From Epiperipatus broadwayi (taxonomy: Eukaryota > Onychophora > Udeonychophora > Euonychophora > Peripatidae), in contig JAQFVV010012397.1 in NCBI GenBank assembly GCA_028023455.1, positions 2,225,501 to 2,289,500 on the forward strand: a stretch of DNA of 64,000 nt, read 5' to 3'. This document shows positions 1 through 13,100 of this stretch, piece by piece (positions within the stretch are counted from its first letter, which is position 1; each line of letters starts with the position of its first letter). The translations under genes and the position numbers were made by a program. The notes beneath the pieces were generated by a model. The model ran no database searches. It was not told the DNA's origin and worked only from the letters and a program-made list of their open reading frames with translations.

Positions 1-1024
1 TTTAATTATATCTAAAGTTCAGTATATACATTATACTAGTGTTCAAATATTACAGAAAGCATACTTTTTAACTTGGCTTTCCTTTGATTGTAATTGCCTA
101 TGATTTTGAACGACTGGATATTATTTGTAAGCATAATATTAATGCATCTAATTGCAATGTGAGAGTTTTGAAATTTTCTTATGAAATGAAATCTAAGGGA
201 AATTACTTTTAAATATTAAATCTCATGAAGATAAATGATCATTTTTGTAGAAATAATTGATAACATTGCATTTGCAATATAGAAAGATGACAAATGTAAA
301 TTTTTTATGATTACTTCAAATAAATTTGTTAAGATATTGTAATATGACTGCACTTTTCGTACAAAATCATTTGAAAATTAAAAATCTATCTTATTTAGAA
401 TTTTTTTTTTTTTAAACTAAGAAGTATCTCATTGATAAACATTTATGTTGTCTTTTTTACACATGTGAAAGTTGTATAGTGAACACTATTTAATATTTTG
501 TAGTAAAAGAGACTCATTTATCTTCTAGAAATGTTAATATTCAGAATTGTAAAATTTAGATTAGCAAAAATATAAATGGTCCATGAAAATCTTACGAGAA
601 AGTTTGTAGTTTTGTCATAGTTTTCAATTTTTGACTTGAATAACTGCAAGAAGCTTCAATAATATATATGATCCATTACTGTATAACAGTATGAATATCT
701 TATTAAGAAATTTTATTATCTCCTAATAATAAAGAATATGTAGAATGTTAATATACTCTTAACATATTTGAATTGCAAATTTTTGTTTAGGGATTGTGAA
801 ATCGTCAAAAATTTGTCTTCTTGACTATTTATACTATTTAAGTAAAAGCCATATTTTACTGGTAACAATGTTTATAGTAATTCAAAATATTCTTTTTGAA
901 GTTCTAAACTAATAAATCTTACTTATGATTGCAATAACTATTTAAAGAGAATGAAATTTTTATATACCATGAAATTTATTGTCTGATAATATATATATTT
1001 ATAATTTCTGATTTTAAATTTTAG
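1..1024. other. AT-rich sequence upstream of the first coding exon
   Basis: No open reading frame, RNA gene or transposon is recognisable here. The last bases (about 1005-1024) read as a splice acceptor ending in ttttag directly before the ATG. This stretch is therefore probably the end of a 5'UTR intron, with the true promoter and 5'UTR exon outside the window or unrecognisable here. Confidence 0.5.
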
Positions 1025-1150
1025 ATGGATGGTTGGCTATTTCTTAGTCTTTTAATATCTATATTACATTTACTACAACCACTCCATGGGTTTTATGTTC
1101 CTGGAGTAGCACCAGTAGAGTTTGAAAAAGGCCATGAAATAGAAGTTAAG
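1025..1150 (+). CDS. TM9SF4: TM9SF4 exon 1: start codon, signal peptide, FYVPGVAP motif
   Basis: It encodes 42 residues from ATG to K42. A 22-residue hydrophobic signal peptide, probably cleaved after HG, is followed by the conserved mature start [11 protein letters not shown]. The donor is AAG|gtaagt, phase 0. The ATG lies immediately after a ttttag acceptor, so a non-coding exon probably precedes it. Confidence 0.92.
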
Positions 1151-4100
1151 GTAAGTATAACATATCTATCAATAAAATAACTGTATATTCATTTTGTACA
1201 CTAAAAATTGAAAATAAATTTTACTTTATAGATATTGTTTTTCATTTAATTGAGAACTTATTTATATACTGACAAACAAAATTTCTGGTGTTTTGCAATA
1301 AAAAGAAAAAAAAACTATATTTGATGACATTTTTTTTTTTCTACTTAATGCTAATAATTACTACCATTTATAATTAATCCTAATTGTTCTTTCTTTTTTT
1401 TTATTAATATCTGTCTTCAATTATTTAGGCCCATATAAACCTGGTAATTAACTTCATACTATCAATTATTTCTGCCCTAACTATGACCATAGGCTTGTCT
1501 GTGCAACTATATTTCATTTCTTTAATTATATGAACAGTAATGCTAATTTTTTTTTTTTATATGCAAGTATATTGATGTAAAGTATTCAAAATCATTGACA
1601 CTGAAAAAACAAAAATGGGAACAGATTTAGCAGATTGAATCCTTAGATGTCATCATGCTTAAGACAATACAAATATTATTGTACTGTTTTCAAATGCATT
1701 TAGGAAAGGAGTTTTATTCAGTAAATGATTATGTGCTTGATTTTTCACAAACATAGAAATATCTGTAAAAGAAACATAAAAATAGCCAGTATTGCAAAAT
1801 CTGGCTGTAGCTGTATTTGATGGATTGTTATAATATTGGCAATAGTGATAAAATAAGAGATATCTGTGATAATCAAGATCTTTTTATTTTTTTCTAAATA
1901 AAGATGCATTAAATATATGAGCTTCAGAGATTATGGATTCTTCATGATTTTGCATTGTCAAGGTTTAAGATTTATATACTTACTATTAATGAAAATTGTT
2001 TTGCAATTTCATTTAATAGGTAGATTATATATACTGTTGGATATATTATAAGATCTAAATGTTTTTTTTCTATCTTCGAATTTCTAAGTGTATCAATGAT
2101 AAGCTAATGATAATAAAAAAAGTGTTTTTTCACTAAGAATAATATGCCTATTTTATCAATTTTTATGTTCTAACATAAACTTCAGAGAAAGAAAGCTTTT
2201 ATTTCTTTTTTGGATGTTATTGTATTTCTGTCAATAAAGATCTAATCTTTTTTTGTAGAACATTTTAATACAGATGTTGATATGAACAGTAAACTGTTGT
2301 CATAAGTTTGAGAAATAGTATCTGAATTTTTATACAACATATTGATTGATGCCCTACATTGTTTAAATAACAACAAAAAATTTTCTGTAAAGACTTGGTT
2401 GCATCTATGTGCAAAATAATGGCATTTTATGGATTGCTAAAGTTAGTAGTAGTATAAATCAATATTACATGAATACTTAAAATTGCAGATTGTTAGTTAA
2501 ATCATATGATTATTATGCTTCAAAATTAAAATTATTATGGCATTAAAAAATAGATCTTATCTAAAAAGATTTGTAGGAAACTTGATACTTATTCTTTAAA
2601 AGTTCTTACAAAATTTTAATTGCTTGTTAAGCACAAAAATCATCAATTTGGATTTTTAAGCCTTGTTAACACACAGGATTTTTCTAAGAAGTATGCTGAG
2701 AGTGCAAGTCTCCTTGTGGATTTATTTAAAAAAATCTTGTTAGATTTTTTGATAATAATTGTATTATTATTGACTTAATTAAAAGGAAACAGCATTGTTC
2801 TTATCTGACTAATAAAATTAATGTACTATATTATAAGCAACATGCGTATGTAAAGATACTTAAAAATATTTGAATAAAAACTAATAAAATATTATCATTT
2901 ACTGATCATAATTTTATTCCATCTTTTTTTTTTTTGAAGTTTTCAAAATAATTTATAACCTTAAAATGATATCAATCCTATTAAATCATTAGGATTTAAT
3001 TTTTTTTATAAATGTTATTTAGACTAATGAAAGAAGTATTTTGGTAATATATTTTTCTTATTGATTTAGGTATGAAGAAAAATATCGAGCTTGATGAAAT
3101 TAAAATAGCTCCATCATTTTAAAACTAAAAAAAGTCTGCAAGTCTTAATAGTATACCTGAAATAGTTTTAAAATTTGCTATCTTTAAGTAACTTCACTAT
3201 TAACTAATAATATTTATTTTTAAGTTTAAAAATTCTTATATTTTTTTAAAATCCAGATAAATTGTTTAATTTTATATTAAATATATCAATATTTATTAAT
3301 CATAAATAGTTCTTAATGGTACATTTTAATACTTTTTACTCATAAGTCTGCTCTTATATATTTATCACTGTTTAATAGTAATGACAATGAATCTTGTACG
3401 GTATTTAATGATTTAGGTGAATTAACAAGACTTAATTCATGCTGGGTTGCATTTTGGAAGCGGTTTGCACTTTTTCTTTATAATTGTATTTTTAGAAAAG
3501 TAACATGAATTTTGTATTGCTTTTGTCTTCTTTTTATGAAAATTCTTGATTTCAGAGAAAGATTTCTTGATTTTCTTTTGAGATTTTACAATTTCAGGAG
3601 AATTTATTTTGCAACCTTTAACTGGGAATCTAACTTTTCATATACGACACTTAAATTTTAGTTTTAGAGAATAGATGCCGGCCATAATTAGGGGAAATAT
3701 ACATTTGAAAATTAAGCGTTTTGTGTTGACCATGAATTCAAAATTTTTTAGGTAGAATATTAAACATAATAGATGATTATACAACGTATGCTAAGTAGCC
3801 TTTAAGACTATTCAAGAGGAAGGGTTTTAAAAAAACTTCTTTTTTTTTATAATGAAGGAAATGAAATTTAAAATGTTTCAAAGATTATATTTGAATGTAG
3901 ATTAGTAAAAATAGTGTTTAATTGAATTATATGGAGAGAATGCCAATACAAAGTTTATAGATAAGCAATTTATCTCTTATGTATTTATGGAAGAAATGGA
4001 ATAAATTTTTAGAGAATGTATTATATGTTCTTAATTATGAGGAATGGAAAAAAAAGGATATATAAGTTGATTAGAGAAAAAGAACTTTACTAAACTTATC

Positions 4101-7100
4101 TATGGTCTTACTGATTTTTTTCATTTTATTTTTTTTTCTTTATCCAATATTATTGTATTTTCCCAATTAAACTTTGCTTCATTGATGTATATCATAGTAT
4201 GCTACTTCAGATACATACTGTCTTTATGTCTGTCATTGTTTTTTTTTTTTTTTCACATGGAATTTTGTAAATGTAATTTTTGATTATCAGTATTTCAAGT
4301 TTAGATTTTTTTTTTGATAATAGAGTAACTTGTAATATTCTATAGGTTTCAAAAACTGTTTTGAGTCTTAATTGCATATTTTCGTAATTTGTTTGACATC
4401 TTTGATATATATAGATTAGAGATCTGCAAACTTTAACACAAAGAGCCATTTTGTCATGTCTCCCCCCCCCCCCACCAGATCTGCATTAAAGAACTGCAAG
4501 AAAAGAGGTGAAAAATATGTTCATGAACAATACGAATTTCTGAATGGCTGTGGATATATTTGAATATTTATTTTAGTAAATAGTGAAAATAAAAATTCTT
4601 TTAAAAATATATAAATAAAAACAAAAAATAGTTTGATCGTTTGATTTATTTACAAATTTTTAATATTTAAATATTCATCATATACAATAATTATTATTCT
4701 ATAAAATGCTGAATTCAAGAAACAATGTTGTAATGTTCATTTTTCCTTTCCTAGTATCATCAAAATATTTATTTAGAAATTACAAGAGGAAATAAAAAAT
4801 GTGTTTATGTTTATCAGAATAAAAGAGCCATGAGATTGGATCAAAAAGCCACATTAGGTTCAAGAGCTGCAGTTTGCTGATGTCTATTATAGATACACTT
4901 TAGTACCTATCTCAATCTTTTTTTTCTGATGTTTCTTCTTGTCTTTAAATTTTTCTTAATGATAGCTGCTTGATAACCTTTCTTTTGATTATGAGACTGT
5001 TCTATATGAGTTGTTGTTGTTTTTTTCATATTGCTAGCCTTTGAACAAACTTTTTTTTTTTTTGCTTTGTTCCTTCTATTTGGTGAGTTTTCTGTAAACA
5101 GTTGTTTTGAATTTTCCATGAGATGACCATGTCACAAGAACTTTTAAGAATCAGAAATTTTACCAAAATCACCCTTTCCTTTATTTTTCTGTAATATCTT
5201 ATATAAATACAATTATATTTATCCAAACCACTTTTAACACTTTTTAGCAAAAGTCTTTTATTGTACATATATACATACAAACTTAAAGTTTCGACTGTCC
5301 TGCAATCTTCTTCAGAGCTATGATATAATGAACAAAATAAAATAAAGTGCATAACTATATAAATAATACCATAAAAAATGTAAACAATAAAAAACTAAAA
5401 ACAACATAAAATATATAACAATACATAATAAAACTGAAATAAATATAATCAAACCCAAATAAAATAATCCAGTTAATTTAAAATAAAATATACAATATAA
5501 ATAGAAAATAAATATAAATTATACATGTGTATTCCTAACTATATATATATACTTATTCAAGGACAACTATTAATCTAAATATATTATTCATTTTTATTAT
5601 TTTTTAATAATCTCCTAATTACTTCTATTTCTTATAAAACAAATTATTTTTATTAGCTCCACCTCAATAATATATTTAATAATTTTATATTTATATAAAA
5701 TTATTAAATATATTGAGGCAAAGCTAATATAAATAAAGTTTAAGTTTTTTAAGAAATATAAGTAATTAGGAGATTATTAATAAATAAAAAAAAAAGAATA
5801 ATATATTTAGATTAATAGTTGTTCTTGAATATATATGTATACAATTAAGAATACATATATATATAATTTATATTAATTGGATTATTTTATGTGGGTTTGA
5901 TTATATTTATTTCAGTTTTATTATGCATTGTTATATATTTTATGTTGTTTTTAGTTTTTTATTGTTTACATTTTTTATGGTATTATTTATATAATTATCT
6001 ATTTTATTTTGTTCATTATATTATAGCTCTGAAGAAGACTGCAGGACAATCGAAACATAAGGTTTATGTATATGTGTACAATAAAAGTCTTTTGCTAAAA
6101 AGTGTTAAAAGTGGTTTGGATAAATTGTATTTATATAAGAACTTTTAAGAATGTACTTTTCTTGTTCTAATTATTTTGTGAATTTAATTGGAGAAATTTG
6201 ATTGAGATTTATCCAAATATTTTAATAGTATTTAGCCATGTAGCCATACAACTTATGGTTTATTAACTTAGCAAAGGTAGATTTTTAGTAGAGATAAAGC
6301 AATATTTTTGACTGTGTTTTCAAAGTCTTTTTTGTAAATATTGCTATTCAGGGGTAACAGCAGAGAACCCAGAACTATGCTTTCATTTTGTTTGAAAAAT
6401 TCTATGTTAGATTAATATTAGGAGTTTCATTATCTGTAAGAATAGTTTTGATTTGTAGGCTATTATCAATATTTAATCTTTTTTTTTTTTTTTTTACAAT
6501 AAGTTCATGCTTTTGTCACTGGATATATTCATATTAAAACTTACGAACATATCAGTTGATTTTTTTTTCATGTTTTTAACTTAGCAAAATTTAAAAATTC
6601 ATACAAAGAATTGGGTCTTATATGTCACAAAACTAAGAAATTTTGATGAATTTTAACATGGTTAATTTTCAGAAGTAATAGTGGACTTGTTATGATTTTA
6701 GGTAGATCATATAGAGACATGGAAATTTTCTGAAATATGTTATTTATATAACATTTAGAAACCATTCATCAACTTTGACTCTAAGAATACAAAAAATGGA
6801 CAAACCAGAAAGATCCTCATAGATAAGAATATTAAATTTATTCTATTTAGCTTTAGCAGATAGCCTTATTCATGACTAAAAATTACCAGTTCATTATAGT
6901 TTGTGATTGGTTTAACACAGTCTGTTTTGAAAAGTAAAGTTTGATTTTTCTGAAAAATTTAATTAGATAACAACAGTATTTCCCAGGAGCAGTATCTTAA
7001 TCCTACTCTAAAGCTATCTGATGTAGCTTGAAATAATCAATGGATATGGATATAAAATCTCCATTTCCAGACTTTTTCATGAATTTTTTTTTAGTCAGTG

Positions 7101-10100
7101 AATATTAAGATTAAAAGCTGAAACTAATACATTTAAGCATTTAGCAGTTATATTTTATTCCTTATACTATTTGTGTCAATATTCTGAAAATTAAAAAAAA
7201 ATTCTATGAGTTAACAAAGATATAGATTTATATGTTCTACAGTAAGGTGAAAGCAACTGCTCTTGGAATTCAATTAGATGATAGAAATAAATATATAACT
7301 ATAAATAAAATGCTGTTATCTCAAATCTTAAAACATTTTGTCATCATTTTCAATCATTGATCTCACCAAATTTAGTTCAGTTTATCTGATCTGTAATATC
7401 TCTTTTCCACATTAATCCAAACTTCCTTATTTCATAATTTACAAATCCAAAGCATAATGGTAACTCATATTTATTGTTCTTTCATAAATTCTCTCAATAT
7501 TTGGCTGGAATCCACCATTTTTAAATCAATCTTTCTTTTGGTTAGTTAAAATACAAGTTTTGCTGCAGACAAATTAGCATTTTGATAAAATTTTGTATAG
7601 AATTGATGAAAAATTGATAGGTTTGTAATTGATTTCTAATATATTCTTTATCATCTTTCTTAAATATCAATATTATTACTGCATTTTTCCAATCATCTGT
7701 TACATCTTTATCATTTAAATATCTAGTATATAACTTTGCCAACAATTTTTCTATTTCTTCACCTGCTTTTTTTAAGACACATTATAATTTTATAACTTTC
7801 TGGAGCTTTTCCTTTCATAGATTTAATTGTATGACTTATTTTTTCAATTAAAATACTGGGCAATTCACAAGTATTAATTATAGGGGATACTTAACTTTTT
7901 TTGTTTTTTATTCTTTTTATAAGTTTTTAGAGAACTTTTCCGCACATTTTATGATGTCACCCCTCTTTTTAGTAAAGAACCATCTTATTGCAGAAATAAG
8001 TTTCCTACCAATACAAAATATTGATTTACACTTTTTATATTTTTTTATATCATTCTTTTTTGTATCATTTCTTTTTAAGGGATCATTTTTATATATTTTC
8101 ATATATTGTCTTAATAGAAAATTTACTGGATTGTTGTTACTTTTTTATAACATCTTTGTTACACTTATTAAAAACATATCAATTATCATATTGATTTTAT
8201 TCAAATCTGAACTATCTTCAAAATTCATTAATATTTTATAATGATTTGGAAGTTTTTATTTAAATTAATTTGAATGTTTTTAAAAGTTGAGAACTCTACT
8301 ATGAATACTGTTGTTTTTTTTTTAATTTTTGTTTCTTGTTTTGTATCTGACATCTCACTAATCCTCACATCCCATGTTGAATCTATTAAGAACAGTACAA
8401 TTTTGAAATATTTATTTTTTGTTAGCCAAAATATTGTTTTACTTCATTTGAATGCTTAATTTTTATTTAACATTTTTCTGAAGGAAAGAATACATAATCT
8501 TCAGTTGTTGTTTTTCTGTGAATTCTACAAATCTGTGTCCTCTTTTATTTCTTTACTATAGTCAAATTTATATGTAGAATTTTCATCTTTTGGTCATTTA
8601 GCAGTTTTAACATGAGTTTAAATGTTTGGCTGTTCAAAAGCATTTTGTACATCCATATAAAAAATCCTCTGCTTTTTCATTACAATGAAAACTTGTACAA
8701 GAAATCTGAAGTATCTACGTGGTATCTTCCATTAAATTGAATAACTAATTAAACACCATCAGTCTCCATAATGTTATTTTTTCATTTTTTGTAATGAATC
8801 CTATTCCATTTTGTGCTTTCAATATTTGTGCCTTTGTAATAAAGTGTATGTCCACTTTATAATCAATCATCTCTTTATCTTCTAATTTCATAAAGTCCAA
8901 CAAAATGTCCCATTTAATATTAGATATGTCTTCTTTCAATTAGAGCAACCTTTCTTTACTAGTACCTAAATAAAAGATGTATCAAATGGCAGTCTAGGTC
9001 CGCAATCAGGTGATTGTTAGCACACTCTATCTTTGGCCACTAGTAATTATGTTGGCTGATTATTTTACAGACATCTGGAAATAAGGCTATAATATAGTTT
9101 AATTTGTCATAATTGTAAATATATCTAAAAGTTTACTCACACCCATTCATTTTAGCTTCAAGAAAACTTTACTGATATTACAATTAAGAACTATCAGGCC
9201 ACTGAGAAAAAGACCATGATTTCTTGATTTTAAACTTAGATGAAAAATCCATTAAACTCACCATAATGACTGATGCAATTTGACGAGCAGCCCAATGTTT
9301 TTAGACATTTTTAACAGATATATTTAATCTTCAAATTATGATAAAGTTTTCAAACAACTTTTCATTATGCTGATTTTACGATAAATAAATATATTTAATA
9401 ATTAGTATTGTCTAATTATTTGAACTGTATATTTTTCTATAACTTTTCTGAATTTAAACAAATAATATATTGTTGATATATATAATTAATCTTTTATATA
9501 AAATTTTTAAAAAATATGATTTGTAATATTAAAAATGAATATTAGTGTTTAATATGGAAATTGTTTAAAACTAGCACTTATAAATTAAATTGATATAATT
9601 ATTATTAGATAAATAAAAAATGGTAGCAATGAATGTGGGATATCCTGGCAATGTGGTTCATGTTGAATGTATCTTGGGAATATGTTGTTTCTTGAAAAAT
9701 TTATAAATCCTGACACATAAGTAAAAATTGTGTTGTAACATGGAGTAAGAAGTGTTCTTGTGTTAATAAATATTAATAGATATATTCATATTTATTAAAA
9801 TAATGAAATTATTTCTAACCTTAAACCTTAGGAGTATTAATGATGAAATTATTTAGTCTGCAGTGATGTGTGCATCATAATAAAGTAATATTTGTAACTT
9901 GATTTATCTAATATTGGGAACATTCATTTTCAGAAAATAATGAACTGCTGTTTCTTGATAGCATTAGTTTTTTTTATATAATTATTCATATCTTCAATTT
10001 TTATTTTTTATTATGAAATAATACTATGTATTCCGTTTTGTGTGTTTTTTGGCATAATTGCTACACACATGTAATTGTTTATAATTTTGATTATATTAGA

Positions 10101-13100
10101 TGGTATATTTTAGTGTCTGCATATTTTTATTTGTTAATCATTGTCTTTTTTTTTTTTAGGCTGTCAAAATGACCAGTATCAAAACACAGCTTCCTTATGA
10201 ATATTATTCTTTACCATTTTGTCAACCCAAATCAAAGAAACTTTTATATAAATCAGAAAATTTAGGTAAGAAGTAAATATGCTATTTACTTTTTGTTTAT
10301 TAATTATAATCTTAATAAATAAATATATATAAATAGAGATGAATTAAAAATTGCTGGTAAAATTTCTAAAACACAAATAAAAAAATTGCCACAATATCAA
10401 ATTTTATGTGTAATGATTCTTCCACATCTGTTTCAGGCCAGCTTGATATTCATTTTGAAATAAGTTTAATAATTGTATGTCTTTAAACTACATAATTAAA
10501 TAAATTATTATGAGTTAGAGTTTTTAAGTGTTTTATTAATTAATATATAATGAACACAAATGCTATTATTATCATAATATTATGTAATAGTTTAGAAATA
10601 TATTAATTACATAATTGCTTATATTATATTAAATTAATTAAATTTTTATCTGACTAGAATGTGTTCCATATTTACTTATTAATGGTGCAAAAGACAACAT
10701 ATTACTAATTGAATTCCATCTTGCATTAATCTTATCAACTGAGTCAAATATGCATATAATATATACCAATTATATAATTAATACATTATAAAACTAACTT
10801 AAAATATTATGATTAGGAGCATTTAAAGTGTCCTTTATTATATTTTAGTTAACTAATGAGATAATGGAAGACGCTTAATTATTAATTAATTCATAAAGTT
10901 AATAATATTTTGTTTTGATATATAAATAGTTTATTGATGAGGTTTGTAAAAAGGTAAAATTTGATTTTAGTTTCTCTTTATTTAGAATGAAATTATATGT
11001 GTGATTGTTATTTGTAAAAAACATCATATTTAATAATTATTGAATGTGGCACTTTTTAGCACTTTGAGATAAAACAATGAAATTTGCTTAATATAAATAA
11101 GATTCATGCTTATTAAGATTTGTTATTAACAATATTGGGGCTTGATATACAGCTAATGAAAGGAATATTATTGTTTACACAGATGTTCTATTTAACAGAT
11201 TTATTTCATATCACATAGAACCATGCTGGATTGAAGATATTAATTGTTAAATAAACAAATTTAAACAAACTATTTTCATTATATATTAGAATTTGCAATA
11301 AAAAAAATAAATTCAAATAAACTATTTTCATTATTTTTTTATAATTTTTAAAACAAAAAAAATTGTTTTCAAAACAAAACGTTTTCTATATGAATTAAAA
11401 TTAATAATTTCTATTTGAAATTTCAACTAGTATTTAGACAAAACAATGATGGACATCATATCTTCATAAATTATTTTCATTATTGATTATAATATTTAAC
11501 ACAGCATTACGCTGTTGCACATGCACTTTGAAGATTTTAACTATAACTGAATGAATACTAACACTCAACCAGACTTTATCATGTGGTTGAGTGTTAGTAT
11601 TCATTCAGTTATAGTTAAAATCTTCAAAGCGCATGTGCAACAGCGTAGTGCTGTGTTAAATATTACAGTTTACAAACATCGCGCTATAAAAAATGATTTA
11701 TTTACATACATTATTGATTATAATTTTCGAAACAAACAATTTGTTTTCAAAAGAAAAACTTTTTGATATGAATTTAATTGACAATTTCTATTTGAAATCA
11801 TTTGAATTATTATTTGACGACGGTAAACAATATATTTTCACCAATTTCAATCTTAACTACCAGCATCAATTGGTTTTTTTATAAATTATTTTGTAACAAT
11901 ATAAATTGAAATGGGTAATTTCTATTCCATAAATTTTTATTGTTTTTTTTTTTATAAAATTATGTATTCAACATTATAATTTTTTTTATATAAAATTATG
12001 CTTTAAATTTTAAAATGATTTTCACATTAGTTTGTTAAATAAAATTATATATTAAATTTTAGAATTGTATTTACTTAATTTGTATCACTTTTTTTAAAAA
12101 AAAATTACATATTCTATGTTAAAATTACATTTATATTAATTGATATAAAATTTTGTCATCACTTTATTTATCTTGAAAGTATTAATTTTATTGAGTAACA
12201 GCTCTTCCTATTATATAATATGTGTATTTCTTATGTAGAACAGCTGAATAATCTACCAATTTTTTCCCATCACTGTTTGATAAAGCATTGAGTTTTTTTT
12301 TAATTTTACTCATTAAACCAAAGTTTTATAAATTTCATTGAAACACTAAGAACCTTCTTTAGATCATTTTTTGAATCTATGAGATTATTGTCTATTTAGA
12401 TACTAAGAAAATAATATTTTTATTATTTCTTAGTACACATTAAAAACTTCACCAAATATATATTTCATCTTGTTTTCTTATTCATGAAGCCATCTAGAAA
12501 TTGTTTAAAGACAAATGTCATAAAAATGGGGGGAGGGAGAGTTGGAAATAATATATTGTGCCACTACTTTTTTATATATTTGAATGATTGTATGCTGAGA
12601 ATTTAAATTTGGAAAAGCTGTAATCGTTATCATATGAGGGCACCCCTACAAAAAGAACCTAGAACCACGAAGTTAGAAAAATCTTATTTTCGCGATTGAT
12701 AATTTGTATATGTATGACAGATCAAGCCAAATTCCTCTCCACAATCCCATTTGAATATGGATGGATTTAATACAATAATAGGGTTTATTGTTTAAAGAGA
12801 AAACAAAAAACAAATACACTTTCATAACCTTTAACCAATGATACGCTTTATTGTAGTTTATTTTTTTATTATTCAAGAAATCACAAAGGCGAAGAGCAAT
12901 ATATATTTCGTTCTCAAAGGAACATGCGCTTTTACTTAAATAAGTGTCTAAACCAATCCAAATCTTTATCGGTATGGGACTAAGCGACTTACTATTAGGA
13001 GTAAGTTATAGCACAAAACCCCTACCCTCTCTTTCAATATTTTCTCAACCCTTAATCCTTTTCATTTTGCTTTCTAAATCATTTTTAATTCTGTTCTGAT

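Larger units (their letters stand above)
5196..6137. mobile_element. Fold-back made of two inverted Penelope-like 3' segments
   Basis: The interval is a long imperfect palindrome centred near 5667, with arms of roughly 450 bp each. Read outward, each arm carries the same order: a block equivalent to 5400-5660, a hammerhead-like motif, acaataaaag, and ttaaaagtggtttggataaa. The left arm is on the minus strand and the right arm on the plus strand. The arms differ by scattered substitutions and small indels, so this is not an assembly mirror image. The hammerhead-like core also occurs next to Penelope-type sequence at 48.1 and 56.3 kb, which is why I assign it to that group. Penelope-like elements often insert as inverted or tandem partial copies. 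Confidence 0.65.
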
